Source: an uncultured Rhodospirillaceae bacterium (lineage in GTDB: Bacteria > Pseudomonadota > Alphaproteobacteria > UBA8366). From it: a stretch of DNA of 39,692 nucleotides. The stretch covers positions 1-39,692 of the forward strand of contig CAJWLM010000026.1 in assembly GCA_913043025.1 (NCBI GenBank), given 5' to 3'. Positions 8,584 to 17,471 of the stretch are shown piece after piece. The notes beneath the pieces were generated by a model. The model was not told the DNA's origin, searched no databases, and saw nothing but the letters and a program-made list of their open reading frames with translations. Made by a program: the position numbers and the translations under genes. Numbering within the stretch: the first letter of the stretch is position 1; each line of letters begins with the position of its first letter.

Positions 8584-9674
8584 AACATCCGAATCCTAGA
8601 GCCGGTATTCTTGACGTAGAACCCTACGTTGGAGGACGTCATAGTATTGAAGGCGTTGAAAAAGTCATTCTACTTGCGTCGAATGAAACGCCGCTTGGAG
8701 CAAGCCAAAATGCGGTAAAAGCCTACAGAAATGCAGCTGAGAACATGCACCGTTACTGCGACGGCCACGCAGTGGACCTACGCAAATCTATAGGGAATCG
8801 GTTTTGCTGTGATCCAGCCCGAATCGTATGTGGGGCAGGCTCTGATGAAATCATTCAAATGTTAATACGGGCCTACGCGGGGCCTAAAGAAGAGTTAATA
8901 TTCAGCAAACACGGTTTTTCAATTTATCCGATCTTCGCAATCGGAGCAGGCGTAACCCCTGTGGCTGCGGAGGAAACCGATTTAACCGCAGATACCGAAG
9001 AGATTTTGTCAAAAGTTACCGACCGTACTCGCCTTGTATTTCTTGCAAATCCCAACAACCCTACAGGGACTTATATTACAAAAAATGCATTGGCCAAGTT
9101 TAGAGAGAAGCTCCGCGAGGATATACTTCTTGTCCTTGACGGCGCCTATGCTGAGTATGTTACTAGCATCGATTATACCTCCGGCATTGAACTCGTGGAA
9201 CAGAATGAAAATGTCGTTATGACACGTACTTGCTCTAAAATATTTGGACTTGCTGCCCTGAGGCTGGGCTGGGCCTACTGTCCGCCTGCTGTGGCCGATG
9301 TACTTAATCGCATTAGAAGCCCATTTAATGTAAACGGCCCGGCTCAGGCGGCAGGAATTGCCGCGATGGAGGATCAGGCTCACACAGAGAGGTCGCTCGC
9401 TCACAATGAGGAGTGGCTGCCTTGGTTAAGTAATAGTCTAACTGAGCTAGGCCTCAAAGTTGTACCATCAGCAGCAAACTTTGTACTAGCAAGTTTTGGT
9501 AGTAAAGGCGTGGCCGAAACTGTTTATCAAGGTCTACTTAACAGTGGTATAATCACACGCCATATGACCAGTTATCATCTCCCTGACTGCCTTCGTATCT
9601 CAGTAGGTTTGGAGAATGACAATAAAGCTTTAGTCAACTCCATAAAGGATCTAGTTGGTAAAAAGAATGGATAG
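8580..9674 (+). CDS. hisC: Histidinol-phosphate / aromatic aminotransferase
   Basis: 364-aa fold-type I PLP enzyme of the HisC family. LLASNETPLG (~31-40) binds the substrate end, ANPNNPTG (~156-163) and DGAYAEY are cofactor contacts, and TCSKIFGLAALRLGW places the PLP Lys at ~220. CLRISVGLEN near the C terminus supplies the carboxylate-binding Arg. Because it lies between chorismate mutase and prephenate dehydrogenase, it probably transaminates phenylpyruvate, 4-hydroxyphenylpyruvate or prephenate, alone or in addition to imidazole-acetol phosphate. It overlaps the upstream gene by 4 nt and its 3' end overlaps the tyrA start. Confidence 0.92.
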   Translation: MKHPNPRAGILDVEPYVGGRHSIEGVEKVILLASNETPLGASQNAVKAYRNAAENMHRYCDGHAVDLRKSIGNRFCCDPARIVCGAGSDEIIQMLIRAYAGPKEELIFSKHGFSIYPIFAIGAGVTPVAAEETDLTADTEEILSKVTDRTRLVFLANPNNPTGTYITKNALAKFREKLREDILLVLDGAYAEYVTSIDYTSGIELVEQNENVVMTRTCSKIFGLAALRLGWAYCPPAVADVLNRIRSPFNVNGPAQAAGIAAMEDQAHTERSLAHNEEWLPWLSNSLTELGLKVVPSAANFVLASFGSKGVAETVYQGLLNSGIITRHMTSYHLPDCLRISVGLENDNKALVNSIKDLVGKKNG

Positions 9675-10626
9675 TATGAAAAAACCATTTTTTAACAAAG
9701 TAGCCGTCTTGGGTCTTGGACTCATTGGATCGTCATTGTGCCTTCTAATAAAACAAGAGGGCTTAGCTGGTACTATTGCTGGTAATGCTCGGTCACAGGC
9801 CACCCTAGATACAGCACTCGAAATTGGATTTATCGATAGTGCGCATTCCTCACCTACTGATGCAGTTGAAGATGCTGATTTAATTGTCCTAGCTACCCCC
9901 GTAGGAGCTAATAAAAAAATAGCGAAGGCTATATGCCAATCGTTGAAGCCAGGAGCGATTATAACAGATGTTGGTTCAGTAAAGGTAGCTGTGATACGCG
10001 ATGTAGCACCATACCTCCCAAAAGAAGTTCATTTCGTGCCTGGACATCCCGTCGCTGGAACCGAACATTCTGGCCCTACATCAGGTTTCCCCGAACTATT
10101 TGCAAATCGATATTGTATATTGACACCACCCGAGGAGACTGACCCTAAATCAGTCGCCCTTGTTAGGGCACTATGGGAAACGGCTGGCAGCATAGTTGAA
10201 ATTATGGATGCAGCACACCACGACCGGGTCCTCGCTATCACTTCACATCTGCCCCACTTAATTGCGTATACTATTGTTGGAACAGCGAGCGACCTCGAAG
10301 GACAGCTTCGCAATAAAAAAACTTCTAATAGTCCCGAAGAGAAAACAGAAGAAGTTATAAAATTCTCGGCAGGCGGGTTCCGTGATTTCACTAGAATAGC
10401 GGCCTCAGATCCCATAATGTGGCGCGATATCTTCCTCAATAATAAAGATGCGGTCCTTGAATTGCTTGGACGCTTTATTGAGGACCTCACAGCAATGCAA
10501 CGCGCAATACGATGGGAGGAGGGAGAAACGCTAGAGAGTACTTTCCGGCGTAGGCGCCAAATCCGCCGTGATATAATAGAAATGGGTCAGGCTGGATCGT
10601 TTAATCCGAACGAGACGGAAGGTTGA
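9667..10626 (+). CDS. tyrA: Prephenate/arogenate dehydrogenase (TyrA)
   Basis: About 320 aa; oxidative decarboxylation of prephenate or arogenate on the route to tyrosine. The N-terminal Rossmann loop VAVLGLGLIGSS is at ~12-23. GHPVAGTEHSGP, with the conserved active-site His, and HHDRVLAITSHLPHLIAY are hallmark motifs. A TTG at 9655 would also open the frame, but ATG at 9667 or 9676 fits better; both lie inside or just after the hisC 3' end, so translation is coupled. The 3' end overlaps the convergent DUF2125 gene by 26 bp. Whether it uses NAD or NADP, and prephenate or arogenate, cannot be told. Confidence 0.93.
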   Translation: MDSMKKPFFNKVAVLGLGLIGSSLCLLIKQEGLAGTIAGNARSQATLDTALEIGFIDSAHSSPTDAVEDADLIVLATPVGANKKIAKAICQSLKPGAIITDVGSVKVAVIRDVAPYLPKEVHFVPGHPVAGTEHSGPTSGFPELFANRYCILTPPEETDPKSVALVRALWETAGSIVEIMDAAHHDRVLAITSHLPHLIAYTIVGTASDLEGQLRNKKTSNSPEEKTEEVIKFSAGGFRDFTRIAASDPIMWRDIFLNNKDAVLELLGRFIEDLTAMQRAIRWEEGETLESTFRRRRQIRRDIIEMGQAGSFNPNETEG

Positions 10627-11656
10627 TCGGCATTATTTTTAGTAGTTGAAATGGACCGATCCACAGCTCACCATTGCGAGTGTTAAGGGGTACCGAAAGA
10701 ACTTTTTCTCCATCTTGTGGTGACGTCTTGGCCAAAACTGTTAAAGCGACTCGCAGTGCTGCTGCAGCATCTGGCGCCACAACCTTTGATTGCTCGAGGG
10801 CCATCAGTGTTTCCGAAAATCCTCGTATATCGGCTGTCACAGACACCACGGGCCGAAGCTGTGGATCAAGCCCAACTGAACCGCGGCCCTGCAAAACCAG
10901 TGGGGTCGACTCAATGTTTAACCAACTGATGTCTACCAAACCGCCGGCTGTTTGCCATTCCTGTAATGCTTCGTGGGTCAATTCACTGAGAGAGGCATTT
11001 GTTAAATCTGCCACAAATTGTAGTTTTTGAGTTTTTCGTCCTATCGGCATTTTCAGCGCCTTGGAAATTTCTAAGTTTTCAACTTGTGAAGAGATTGAAA
11101 CCAAAGTCTTGCCCGCGCCCATCCCTCGAGTTTCCGGTTGTGCTAAATTAAGTTGCATCTTACCTGCTGACGCTAAAAGGTCCTTCACACCTTCAAACAG
11201 GCGAGATGTTTCGACATGAACGTTACTCCCCGCCAGCCTTCCGTTAGTAAAAAGCCGAACCAGCACTGAAGTTCCTGTTGGTTTATATGTCAGTGGCACC
11301 CCAAACCCGAACCGCGAAATATCAAACCGATGAGTCCCTGGCAATGTGATCCTATATTTCCAGAAATCCCATGGCTGCATTTCAATGATTGCTTCAGATC
11401 CTTCCCATCGAAGCTGTTTGAGTGCGGTCCGCAAAGAAGGGTTCTTTATCTTCAGCCTAACCAAATGGGGGAACCCATCCAAGAGCACATCGGAAAATGA
11501 AAAAAGGTGACCCTCAGTGAGAGAAACCTTTACAATATTCGAAAATTTCTCCTCTGCCTTTCCTGCTGCATAAAACCAGTACGCAGAATAGCCAGCCGCG
11601 ACCATAGATAAAAGCAGAAATGGGCCTAAAAAAGTGCGGCTGGTAATTTTGAACAT
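10601..11656 (-). CDS. DUF2125 family envelope protein
   Basis: 351 aa with an N-terminal uncleaved signal/anchor at ~9-31 (GPFLLLSMVAAGYSAYWFYA); the rest should be periplasmic. Beta-rich composition, the DVLLDGFPHLVRLKIKNP segment and the WEGSEAIIEMQPWDFWKY stretch fit the alphaproteobacterial DUF2125 family, which is often encoded beside tyrA. Function is unknown; its predicted architecture recalls lipid-binding AsmA-like envelope proteins, but that is only an analogy. It runs against tyrA with overlapping 3' ends. A 284-bp gap separates it from the plsC-like gene upstream, so it may have its own promoter. Confidence 0.85.
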   Translation of the reverse strand: MFKITSRTFLGPFLLLSMVAAGYSAYWFYAAGKAEEKFSNIVKVSLTEGHLFSFSDVLLDGFPHLVRLKIKNPSLRTALKQLRWEGSEAIIEMQPWDFWKYRITLPGTHRFDISRFGFGVPLTYKPTGTSVLVRLFTNGRLAGSNVHVETSRLFEGVKDLLASAGKMQLNLAQPETRGMGAGKTLVSISSQVENLEISKALKMPIGRKTQKLQFVADLTNASLSELTHEALQEWQTAGGLVDISWLNIESTPLVLQGRGSVGLDPQLRPVVSVTADIRGFSETLMALEQSKVVAPDAAAALRVALTVLAKTSPQDGEKVLSVPLNTRNGELWIGPFQLLKIMPINLPSRSD

Positions 11657-11836
11657 TAGCCGGATTGTCCCTTATATTTGCAAAAAAATAGTTCTCTTGT
11701 AACGAATTTACCAAATAAGCCTGAAAGGCGTATCTTCAAAAGACTTACTGAAGTGCATTGATTAGAAAGATGCTTGGTAATAATTTTGTAGTTTCTGCTG
11801 CATAATATGATGTGCCAGATCCTAATCCTCGAATAC

Positions 11837-11858
11837 GTCACAGTCACTAATTTGTGAC
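11837..11858. repeat. Inverted repeat in the gap between DUF2125 and plsC-like genes
   Basis: GTCACA and TGTGAC arms flank a 10-bp spacer, about 180 bp upstream of the DUF2125 start. It may be an operator for DUF2125 or a weak transcript end for the plsC operon. The arms resemble reversed CRP/FNR half-sites, but the orientation and spacing do not match, so no regulator is assigned. Confidence 0.2.
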
Positions 11859-11940
11859 ATTGAAGAGCCATAAATCTTTCGAAACGCCTCAAATAAACTT
11901 TCCCACATCAGCCAAAGGGGCGAAATTTATTTTCTATCCA

Positions 11941-12651
11941 TTACTTTTTTGCTTCAGCTTCAAGCCTGTCAGTTGCTGATTGTATGCGATTTTTCAGTTC
12001 ATCCATAAATTCCTGACGGCTTAAGCCAGGACTTATTGGTGGAAGGATCTCCATAACGATGCAACCACTTTTCTTTACGAACTCTCGTCGAGGCCAGAAA
12101 AATCCAGAGTTAAGTGCTATAGGAACAACTGGCAGTTCAAGCTCACGATAAAGGGCTATTATACCCGGCTGATAAGGGGGGGCATCCCCAACTTTAGTAC
12201 GCGTGCCCTCGGGAAAAATAACAATGCTATGCCCCTCAGAAACCCGCTCTTTCGCAGTGCGAAGCATACGTCGCATCGCAGCGGCCCCGGCGCTGCGATC
12301 AACATCAATCATTCCTGCGCAACGGACAAACCATCCAACCAACGGAACAGACAATAAGGATTTTTTGAGGATGAATATACAATCATAAAATACCAAATTT
12401 AAGATCTGCGTCTCCCACATCGATTGATGCTTAGATGCGATAAGAAAGGGTTCCGGAGGTAAATTTTTACGGCCACGGATCTCATGAGTAATGCCAAGAC
12501 CTAGTCGCATTGCTAGCACCGCCCCACGCACCCAAAACCGAGTTGCCGTACGGAAATGACGACGAGGCAAAAGCATCAACGGCACATAGAATGGACTTAG
12601 AACAACAGTCCACCCATAAAAAAGAAAATAAAAGATCGCAGCACGTAGCAT
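11941..12651 (-). CDS. 1-acyl-sn-glycerol-3-phosphate acyltransferase family (PlsC-like)
   Basis: 236-aa membrane-associated acyltransferase probably involved in phosphatidic acid or lysophospholipid acylation. A hydrophobic N terminus (~4-27) anchors it. The catalytic motif is KHQSMWET, i.e. His75-x4-Glu80 rather than the classical His-x4-Asp; the acyl-acceptor motif FPEGTRT is at ~146-152. The flanking GRKNLPPEPFLIASKHQS and MIDVDRSAGAAAMRRML segments are typical. It is the fourth gene of the ftsE-ftsX-ydcF-plsC run, 12 nt after ydcF. Which lysophospholipid it accepts is unknown. Confidence 0.9.
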   Translation of the reverse strand: MLRAAIFYFLFYGWTVVLSPFYVPLMLLPRRHFRTATRFWVRGAVLAMRLGLGITHEIRGRKNLPPEPFLIASKHQSMWETQILNLVFYDCIFILKKSLLSVPLVGWFVRCAGMIDVDRSAGAAAMRRMLRTAKERVSEGHSIVIFPEGTRTKVGDAPPYQPGIIALYRELELPVVPIALNSGFFWPRREFVKKSGCIVMEILPPISPGLSRQEFMDELKNRIQSATDRLEAEAKK

Positions 12652-12663
12652 ATTAAACCCCGA

Positions 12664-13287
12664 TCACCTGCGCCAAAACAAGACAAGAAGCAATTTCCTC
12701 CGCACATACGCAATCAAGTATTTGTTGTATTCTTCAACAATTAATCCTGTGCTGCCTGGCCAAAACCACCAATTCTTAGACTTAAAAGATTTTGGAAACA
12801 CAGGGTGTTCAATGATCTTAATTTCTGGCATCACTGCGCGAAATTCGGCCAAACTTCTCGGCATGTGGTAACTCGATGTCACAAGGCGTATAGAGTGGTA
12901 TTGTTCTTGTTTTAACCAAGCAGCAGTTTCCTTTGCGTTACCCTCAGTATTATCAGCATCGTACCCAAGCGCTATACAACAAGTCACAGCGTCTGGTAAC
13001 ATTTGCCCTATTTGAATTAATTGTTGTACGTCAACGCCACGGTGCACCCCTGAAACAAATAATTTACTCGCTCTATTATCAGTCAAAAGATCGAGGCCTG
13101 TCTCCAGTCGCAAGCTCCCCCCAGTTAATACTACAATTGCGTCTGTCTTAATCTTTGGCATAGCAACGGTGTCCGGAAGCGATTGCGCAAAAATCACGAA
13201 GCCGCAAAGCCAAATCATACCAATAACTAAAAGACCACGAAATGCCCATCTGTACTTGAACCAAAAACTGACTCGCCTTCGAAACAT
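12664..13287 (-). CDS. YdcF/SanA-like DUF218 protein
   Basis: 207 aa. A transmembrane segment at ~17-35 is followed by a DUF218 domain: DAIVVLTGGSLRLETGLDLL at ~49-68, GYDADNTEGNAKETAAWL, and VTSSYHMPRS at ~137-146. The Asp, Gly and Glu residues of these motifs line the presumed nucleotide/phosphate site. Relatives such as YdcF and SanA/ElyC affect envelope integrity, but no reaction is established. The ATG overlaps the ftsX stop by one base (TAATG). Membership of an ftsEX operon supports an envelope role. Confidence 0.9.
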   Translation of the reverse strand: MFRRRVSFWFKYRWAFRGLLVIGMIWLCGFVIFAQSLPDTVAMPKIKTDAIVVLTGGSLRLETGLDLLTDNRASKLFVSGVHRGVDVQQLIQIGQMLPDAVTCCIALGYDADNTEGNAKETAAWLKQEQYHSIRLVTSSYHMPRSLAEFRAVMPEIKIIEHPVFPKSFKSKNWWFWPGSTGLIVEEYNKYLIAYVRRKLLLVLFWRR

Positions 13288-14174
13288 TACTGAATCCGCC
13301 GAAGCTCACGTAGCACGGTAGCTCGTGCCGTACGCATAGCGATCACACAAACAGCAACCGGAACAACCGACAAAATTAGCCAATTCCATAGAGTAAATCG
13401 CAAATCAGGCATAAGCATCGGGTCTAACTCCGCAACACCCTTGAAAAAAATAGCCAGAGTCGCACCCACCAATAAAGCACCCACTACTCCCCCCTTGAAA
13501 GCGAGTCGTAAAGCATGCCGCTGGAATTGTCGTGCGATATAATTGTCTGTTGCTCCAATTAAATGTAATACAATTAAAACATCATGGTGAACGGCAATCC
13601 CACTGCGAGTAGCAAATACTACCGCCGACACTGCGCAACCAGCAATCAGTAAAATAATTCCTGCTGCTAGGGCCTGCAGCGAGAAAATAAGATCCTTTAT
13701 CTGTCGACGCCAAGCGCCATGATCGTCAACTACTGAGTCTTTTTCAGCTAGCCTCAGTTGCTCCCGCAATTGACCAAGGTTCACTGCCGGCTTATCTGCC
13801 AGACTTACATCTATTAAGTGTGGTAACGGCAAATCGACGACTGAAGTCCCTGCGCCTAGCCAGGGCTCGAGGGATATAGCAACCTCGGCAGGGGGGACTT
13901 GCTTTGCAGCAGAAACACCCGGGGTGCGTTCAAGTATCTTGATCGCACGGTCGATCCGTTGGTCAACTTCGACCGTGCTTTCGCCTTCGATTGGTGGAAT
14001 TTGGACCGTATACCGCCCACTCAAGCCTTTTTCCCATGATGAGGTGGCACCAGTAAGAACAAGTGCCCCAGCCAGCATCAGCATGGCTAAGAAAACCATT
14101 ACACTAATTATCCATGGAAGAAGCCGTGTTGCGGGATCGCTACTCAAGGGCAGGTCCAAGCGTCCACTGAACAT
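13287..14174 (-). CDS. ftsX: Cell division protein FtsX
   Basis: Inner-membrane partner of FtsE that transmits ATP hydrolysis to septal peptidoglycan hydrolases. It shows the usual four spans: ~22-43 (MVFLAMLMLAGALVLTG), then a ~115-aa periplasmic domain, spans at ~170-190, ~215-235 and ~262-282, and a short Arg-rich tail. ATG 14174 is chosen because AGGG lies 7 nt upstream and the start falls 1 nt after the ftsE stop; an alternative ATG at 14189 would add five residues and overlap ftsE by 14 nt. The extracellular domain is divergent, as is common in alphaproteobacteria. Confidence 0.92.
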   Translation of the reverse strand: MFSGRLDLPLSSDPATRLLPWIISVMVFLAMLMLAGALVLTGATSSWEKGLSGRYTVQIPPIEGESTVEVDQRIDRAIKILERTPGVSAAKQVPPAEVAISLEPWLGAGTSVVDLPLPHLIDVSLADKPAVNLGQLREQLRLAEKDSVVDDHGAWRRQIKDLIFSLQALAAGIILLIAGCAVSAVVFATRSGIAVHHDVLIVLHLIGATDNYIARQFQRHALRLAFKGGVVGALLVGATLAIFFKGVAELDPMLMPDLRFTLWNWLILSVVPVAVCVIAMRTARATVLRELRRIQ

Positions 14175-14175
14175 A

Positions 14176-14850
14176 TCAAATCCCTGCATCGCGACTAGGG
14201 GTTGTTAAAATACCATCCTCTAAATGAAGTACTGGATAGTCAAAGTGTGACACAAGCCCCTCGTTGTGAGTGGCAATCACGATAGTAGTGCCAACTTTGT
14301 TTAATTCTTCAAATAAATACAATAAGCGAACAGCTATAGCATCATCAACATTACCTGTCGGCTCATCAGCGAGTAATAGCTGTGGCCGTGCTATTACTGC
14401 GCGTGCGATTGCAACTCTTTGTTGTTGGCCACCAGATAATGTCACTGGCCTGGCATCGAGCTGACCGGCAAGGCCAACCCAGCTTAGGAGCTCTGTAACA
14501 TGCTTGGCAATCACATCCTCTGGCATGCCTGCAACTCGGAGAGGCAGTGCCACATTGTCGAAGGCGGACAGGTGATCTAAAAGTCTAAATTCCTGAAAAA
14601 CAACCCCAATTTGGCGCCGCAGCGCTGGCATTTCATTCCGTCGCAAGCCTGACACGTCTCGGTCGAATAGCTGTATCAAACCACGACTCGGCTTTTCAGC
14701 AAGGTACATCAACTTGAGCATGGATGATTTTCCCGCGCCGCTTGGCCCAGTCACGAATCTGAAAGCTCCAGGTTCAAGGTTGAAGGATATGTCGCTGAGA
14801 ACTTCGGGGCCAGCCCCATACCTCATGCCAACATTTTCAAATCGGATCAC
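14176..14850 (-). CDS. ftsE: Cell division ATP-binding protein FtsE
   Basis: 224-aa ABC ATPase. Walker [10 protein letters not shown] is at 35-43, the Q-loop in [20 protein letters not shown] is typical of FtsE, the signature is [14 protein letters not shown], and Walker B is [12 protein letters not shown]. It pairs with FtsX at the division septum. Translation starts at a GTG (14850), preceded by GAGGAAG; no upstream in-frame alternative is better. It is the first gene of the leftward ftsE-ftsX-ydcF-plsC cluster and is divergent from the zinc-ribbon gene across 216 bp. Confidence 0.95.
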   Translation of the reverse strand: MIRFENVGMRYGAGPEVLSDISFNLEPGAFRFVTGPSGAGKSSMLKLMYLAEKPSRGLIQLFDRDVSGLRRNEMPALRRQIGVVFQEFRLLDHLSAFDNVALPLRVAGMPEDVIAKHVTELLSWVGLAGQLDARPVTLSGGQQQRVAIARAVIARPQLLLADEPTGNVDDAIAVRLLYLFEELNKVGTTIVIATHNEGLVSHFDYPVLHLEDGILTTPSRDAGI

Positions 14851-15066
14851 ATGCTTCCTCTACTTTTTGGCGCAGTCGAATTGATGATATCAGCTACCAA
14901 CCTAATCCTTCTGCAAATTAAAATTCTTTATTTTCCTACTATCCATCAAAATGGTATGCAAAATCTAGTGCCGTAAAGCAGGACGATGGTTGCAACAAAC
15001 GGTTTGACCACTTAAACTTGATAATACCATATTTTGTGCTAAAACTTTATCGAGTATCTATATACA

Positions 15067-15873
15067 ATGATTCTTTCATGCTCTCAATGTAATGCCAATT
15101 TTAATCTAGATGATGCTGTACTTGGTACAGAAGGACGCAAGGTAAAGTGCAGCAAATGCGGACACCGCTGGCATGCTCTTCCAGACGTGATACTGGATAA
15201 ACCTAGCACTCAAATAGACAAGGATACCTCACCAAGCGCGCGACAGGATGAAGAGGCCGGCGACGCCGATCCATTTGCAGACCTAGCTGATGTCACGGAT
15301 GATACAAAGGGCGGCATTTCAGCCGATCAAACAATAACCTCCAATAGTGATGAACCATTGTCTGCGTATGCCGGCTCACAAGATGGATTGGAGGAGGATT
15401 CGGAAAAAAGTGCGGGGGGGCACAGTGTTAAAACAACAAAGCCTATTTTCCGTATTATCAAGTGGATAGTTTTTATATCATTCATTGCCACTATTTTATT
15501 GGGAACAATCTACCGAACCGATCTTGCGAAAATTTACCCTCCGATTAATAAGATTTTTCATCTTATTAACATTCCAGTAGAGCCACTTGGATATGGACTC
15601 AAACTTTCAAATACAGTCTCAACGCCCAGACAAGCGGGCGAAGATAGTGTAATTGCAATATCTGGAGAAATCGAAAATACCCTCGCGGATACCATTGACG
15701 TGCCTTCCTTAAAAGGTGACTTCTATGATTCCAAGGGCGCCATCATATTCACTCACCATTTTAAAGCTGCTTTCCCAGAAATATTGCCGGGTGAAAAAGT
15801 TAAATATCAAACAGAAATCAAAAACCCACCATCTGACTCAGTGCGGATTGAAATTACCTTTACTGAAAAATAA
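15067..15873 (+). CDS. Zinc-ribbon (MJ0042-type) membrane protein with C-terminal DUF3426-like domain
   Basis: 268 aa. The N-terminal zinc ribbon has C5-x2-C8 and C28-x2-C31 (SCSQCNANF, KCSKCGHRW). It is followed by an acidic, low-complexity linker (~50-120), one transmembrane segment at ~128-149, and a periplasmic domain with VIAISGEIENT and PGEKVKYQTEI-type strands as in DUF3426. Such proteins are common next to ftsE in alphaproteobacteria; their role is unknown, though the layout suggests a cytoplasmic sensor or nucleic-acid contact linked to the envelope. Its ribosome binding site is weak. Confidence 0.88.
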   Translation: MILSCSQCNANFNLDDAVLGTEGRKVKCSKCGHRWHALPDVILDKPSTQIDKDTSPSARQDEEAGDADPFADLADVTDDTKGGISADQTITSNSDEPLSAYAGSQDGLEEDSEKSAGGHSVKTTKPIFRIIKWIVFISFIATILLGTIYRTDLAKIYPPINKIFHLINIPVEPLGYGLKLSNTVSTPRQAGEDSVIAISGEIENTLADTIDVPSLKGDFYDSKGAIIFTHHFKAAFPEILPGEKVKYQTEIKNPPSDSVRIEITFTEK

Positions 15874-15908
15874 TTTGCTCAACTCATCCAGCTATGAGGG
15901 TCTTCTAT

Positions 15909-16052
15909 TCATCTTTCTATAGATAAGACCAAAGTTATAATTCGATGAGACCGATTATTGATGCCCCGTATTAGCCTTTCATGCTGCAAATTCTTTGGGA
16001 ATAGTTCTTCAATATCTACTGTGAGGTGCCTAACTTCAGGTCTAAAGCTCAT
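15909..16052 (-). CDS. Possible 47-residue protein downstream of lysA
   Basis: An ATG 19 nt after the lysA stop opens a 47-codon frame on the same strand, product beginning MSFRPEVRHLTVDIEELF and rich in charged residues. No good ribosome binding site, signal peptide or recognised motif is present. It occupies most of the gap to the zinc-ribbon gene. It could be a real short gene at the end of the argH-lptM-lysA operon or a chance frame. Confidence 0.2.
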   Translation of the reverse strand: MSFRPEVRHLTVDIEELFPKNLQHERLIRGINNRSHRIITLVLSIER

Positions 16053-16071
16053 CGTAAACTATGATTGATCA

Positions 16072-17340
16072 CTATTCCTGCCAATCCGCGAACTGTTCTA
16101 GCGAGAACATTTCTTCGTAACTAGGACGTTTTCTCACAATAGAAAACTCCTTCCCACGAACAAGAATTTCTGGCACCAAACATCTACTGTTGTAAGTTGA
16201 TGACATGGATGCGCCATATGCACCAGCTGCATTAAATACCAAGTAATCTCCCTCTATAATATCTGGCATGGCAATTTGACGAGCGAATGTGTCACCAGTC
16301 TCACATACAGGTCCAACAATATCATAGAGTTGCGTGCAAGCATCTGCGGGAGGCAAGCGTACTGGCTGAATATCATGTTGAGCGTCATAAAGAGCAGGAC
16401 GAATTAAGTCGTTCATCGCCGCATCAACAATAACGAAATTGCGCCCCTCGCCTTTTTTTACATAGATAACCTTCGTTACTAGCACGCCCGCGCTGCCGGA
16501 AATAACACGACCCGGCTCAAACATAAGCGTACAGTCAATGTCGCCTAAAACTTCATTCACTACTTGCGCGTATAATTCAGGTCCGGGAACGTCATATGAT
16601 TCCCCATTATACGAAACTCCGAGCCCTCCGCCTAAATCAATACGACGTATTTGATGACCGGCACCACCCAGGGCTGTTACCAATTCCCTTAATCTTTTGA
16701 AGGCAGTTCGAAATGGGGCAAGGTCTACAAGCTGCGATCCGATATGCATCGCCACAGCTGTGGGGCAAATACCAGGCAAACTTGAAGCGTATTCGTAAAT
16801 GCTTTCCGCTGCTGATATATCAATTCCAAACTTATTTTCCTGCCGGCCTGTTGTAATTTTCTCGTGAGTAACCGCATCTACATCAGGGTTCACTCGCACG
16901 GCAATGTCCGCCTCAACACCATTTTCACATGCGATCTCGGATAATAATTTGAGTTCCGATAGAGATTCTACATTGATCTGCAGAATTCTTTTATCAAGAG
17001 CATATCTAAGCTCTTCTCGAGTTTTCCCAACACCCGAAAATACAATTTTATCTGCTGGTACACCGCCTGCAAGCGCCCGGCGCAACTCTCCCTCTGAAAC
17101 AACGTCAGCCCCGGCCCCGAGAGAAGATAGCGTATTAATGACCGCGAGATTTGGATTGGCTTTTACTGCGAAGCAAACGAGGCTGTTACGCTGACAAAGC
17201 GCGTTTTCAAACGCCTGAAAATTATGTGTCAACGCTGCAGTCGAATAACAATAAAACGGAGTTCTTATGGATTGGGCAAGTGCCTCAAGACTGTTACCCT
17301 CTGCATGTAAAATGCCATTAGTATATGCGAATTGACTCAT
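16072..17340 (-). CDS. lysA: Diaminopimelate decarboxylase
   Basis: 422-aa PLP enzyme of the alanine-racemase fold, converting meso-diaminopimelate to L-lysine. FAVKANPN places the PLP Lys at ~60; HIGSQ, the GGGLGV phosphate loop, FEPGR and VCETGDTF (with the active-site Cys of the dimer partner) are all present. Length is normal. The ATG overlaps the lptM stop by 4 nt (ATGA), so it is translationally coupled in the argH-lptM-lysA operon. Confidence 0.97.
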   Translation of the reverse strand: MSQFAYTNGILHAEGNSLEALAQSIRTPFYCYSTAALTHNFQAFENALCQRNSLVCFAVKANPNLAVINTLSSLGAGADVVSEGELRRALAGGVPADKIVFSGVGKTREELRYALDKRILQINVESLSELKLLSEIACENGVEADIAVRVNPDVDAVTHEKITTGRQENKFGIDISAAESIYEYASSLPGICPTAVAMHIGSQLVDLAPFRTAFKRLRELVTALGGAGHQIRRIDLGGGLGVSYNGESYDVPGPELYAQVVNEVLGDIDCTLMFEPGRVISGSAGVLVTKVIYVKKGEGRNFVIVDAAMNDLIRPALYDAQHDIQPVRLPPADACTQLYDIVGPVCETGDTFARQIAMPDIIEGDYLVFNAAGAYGASMSSTYNSRCLVPEILVRGKEFSIVRKRPSYEEMFSLEQFADWQE

Positions 17341-17471
17341 CTCGTTGCAGGATAGCTGCGTGGGTAATCAGATTTACCGAGCGCCTTGGGGTCATTTTTC
17401 ACCCCACAGGAAGCAACAACCACGGTCATAGACAATAAAACAAAAGCCACCACAATATTTTTTGCTGACAT
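17337..17471 (-). CDS. lptM: Small LptM/YifL-type lipoprotein
   Basis: 44-residue lipoprotein. A short Lys-containing N terminus and hydrophobic core end in the lipobox VASC, so Cys22 would be lipidated. The mature part, CGVKNDPKALGKSDYPRSYP, keeps the pattern seen in LptM (CG-K-DP- then a YPR-YP-like end). E. coli LptM stabilises and helps oxidise the LptDE lipopolysaccharide translocon, so outer-membrane location is expected. It fits exactly between argH and lysA, overlapping the argH stop by 1 nt (TGATG) and lysA by 4 nt, the conserved place for this gene in alphaproteobacteria. It is easily missed because of its size. Confidence 0.88.
   Translation of the reverse strand: MSAKNIVVAFVLLSMTVVVASCGVKNDPKALGKSDYPRSYPATR

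Noticed and set aside
9009-9404. 131-codon frame antisense to hisC
   Set aside because: It lies wholly within the well-supported hisC gene and has no family resemblance.
10029-10490. 153-codon frame antisense to tyrA
   Set aside because: Mirror frame of a conserved gene; Ser/Arg-rich composition typical of antisense reading.
11656-11892. 78-codon frame on the minus strand upstream of DUF2125
   Set aside because: Composition is Cys/Ile/Arg-rich and unlike neighbouring genes, there is no ribosome binding site, and it abuts the DUF2125 start only by the chance TAATG.
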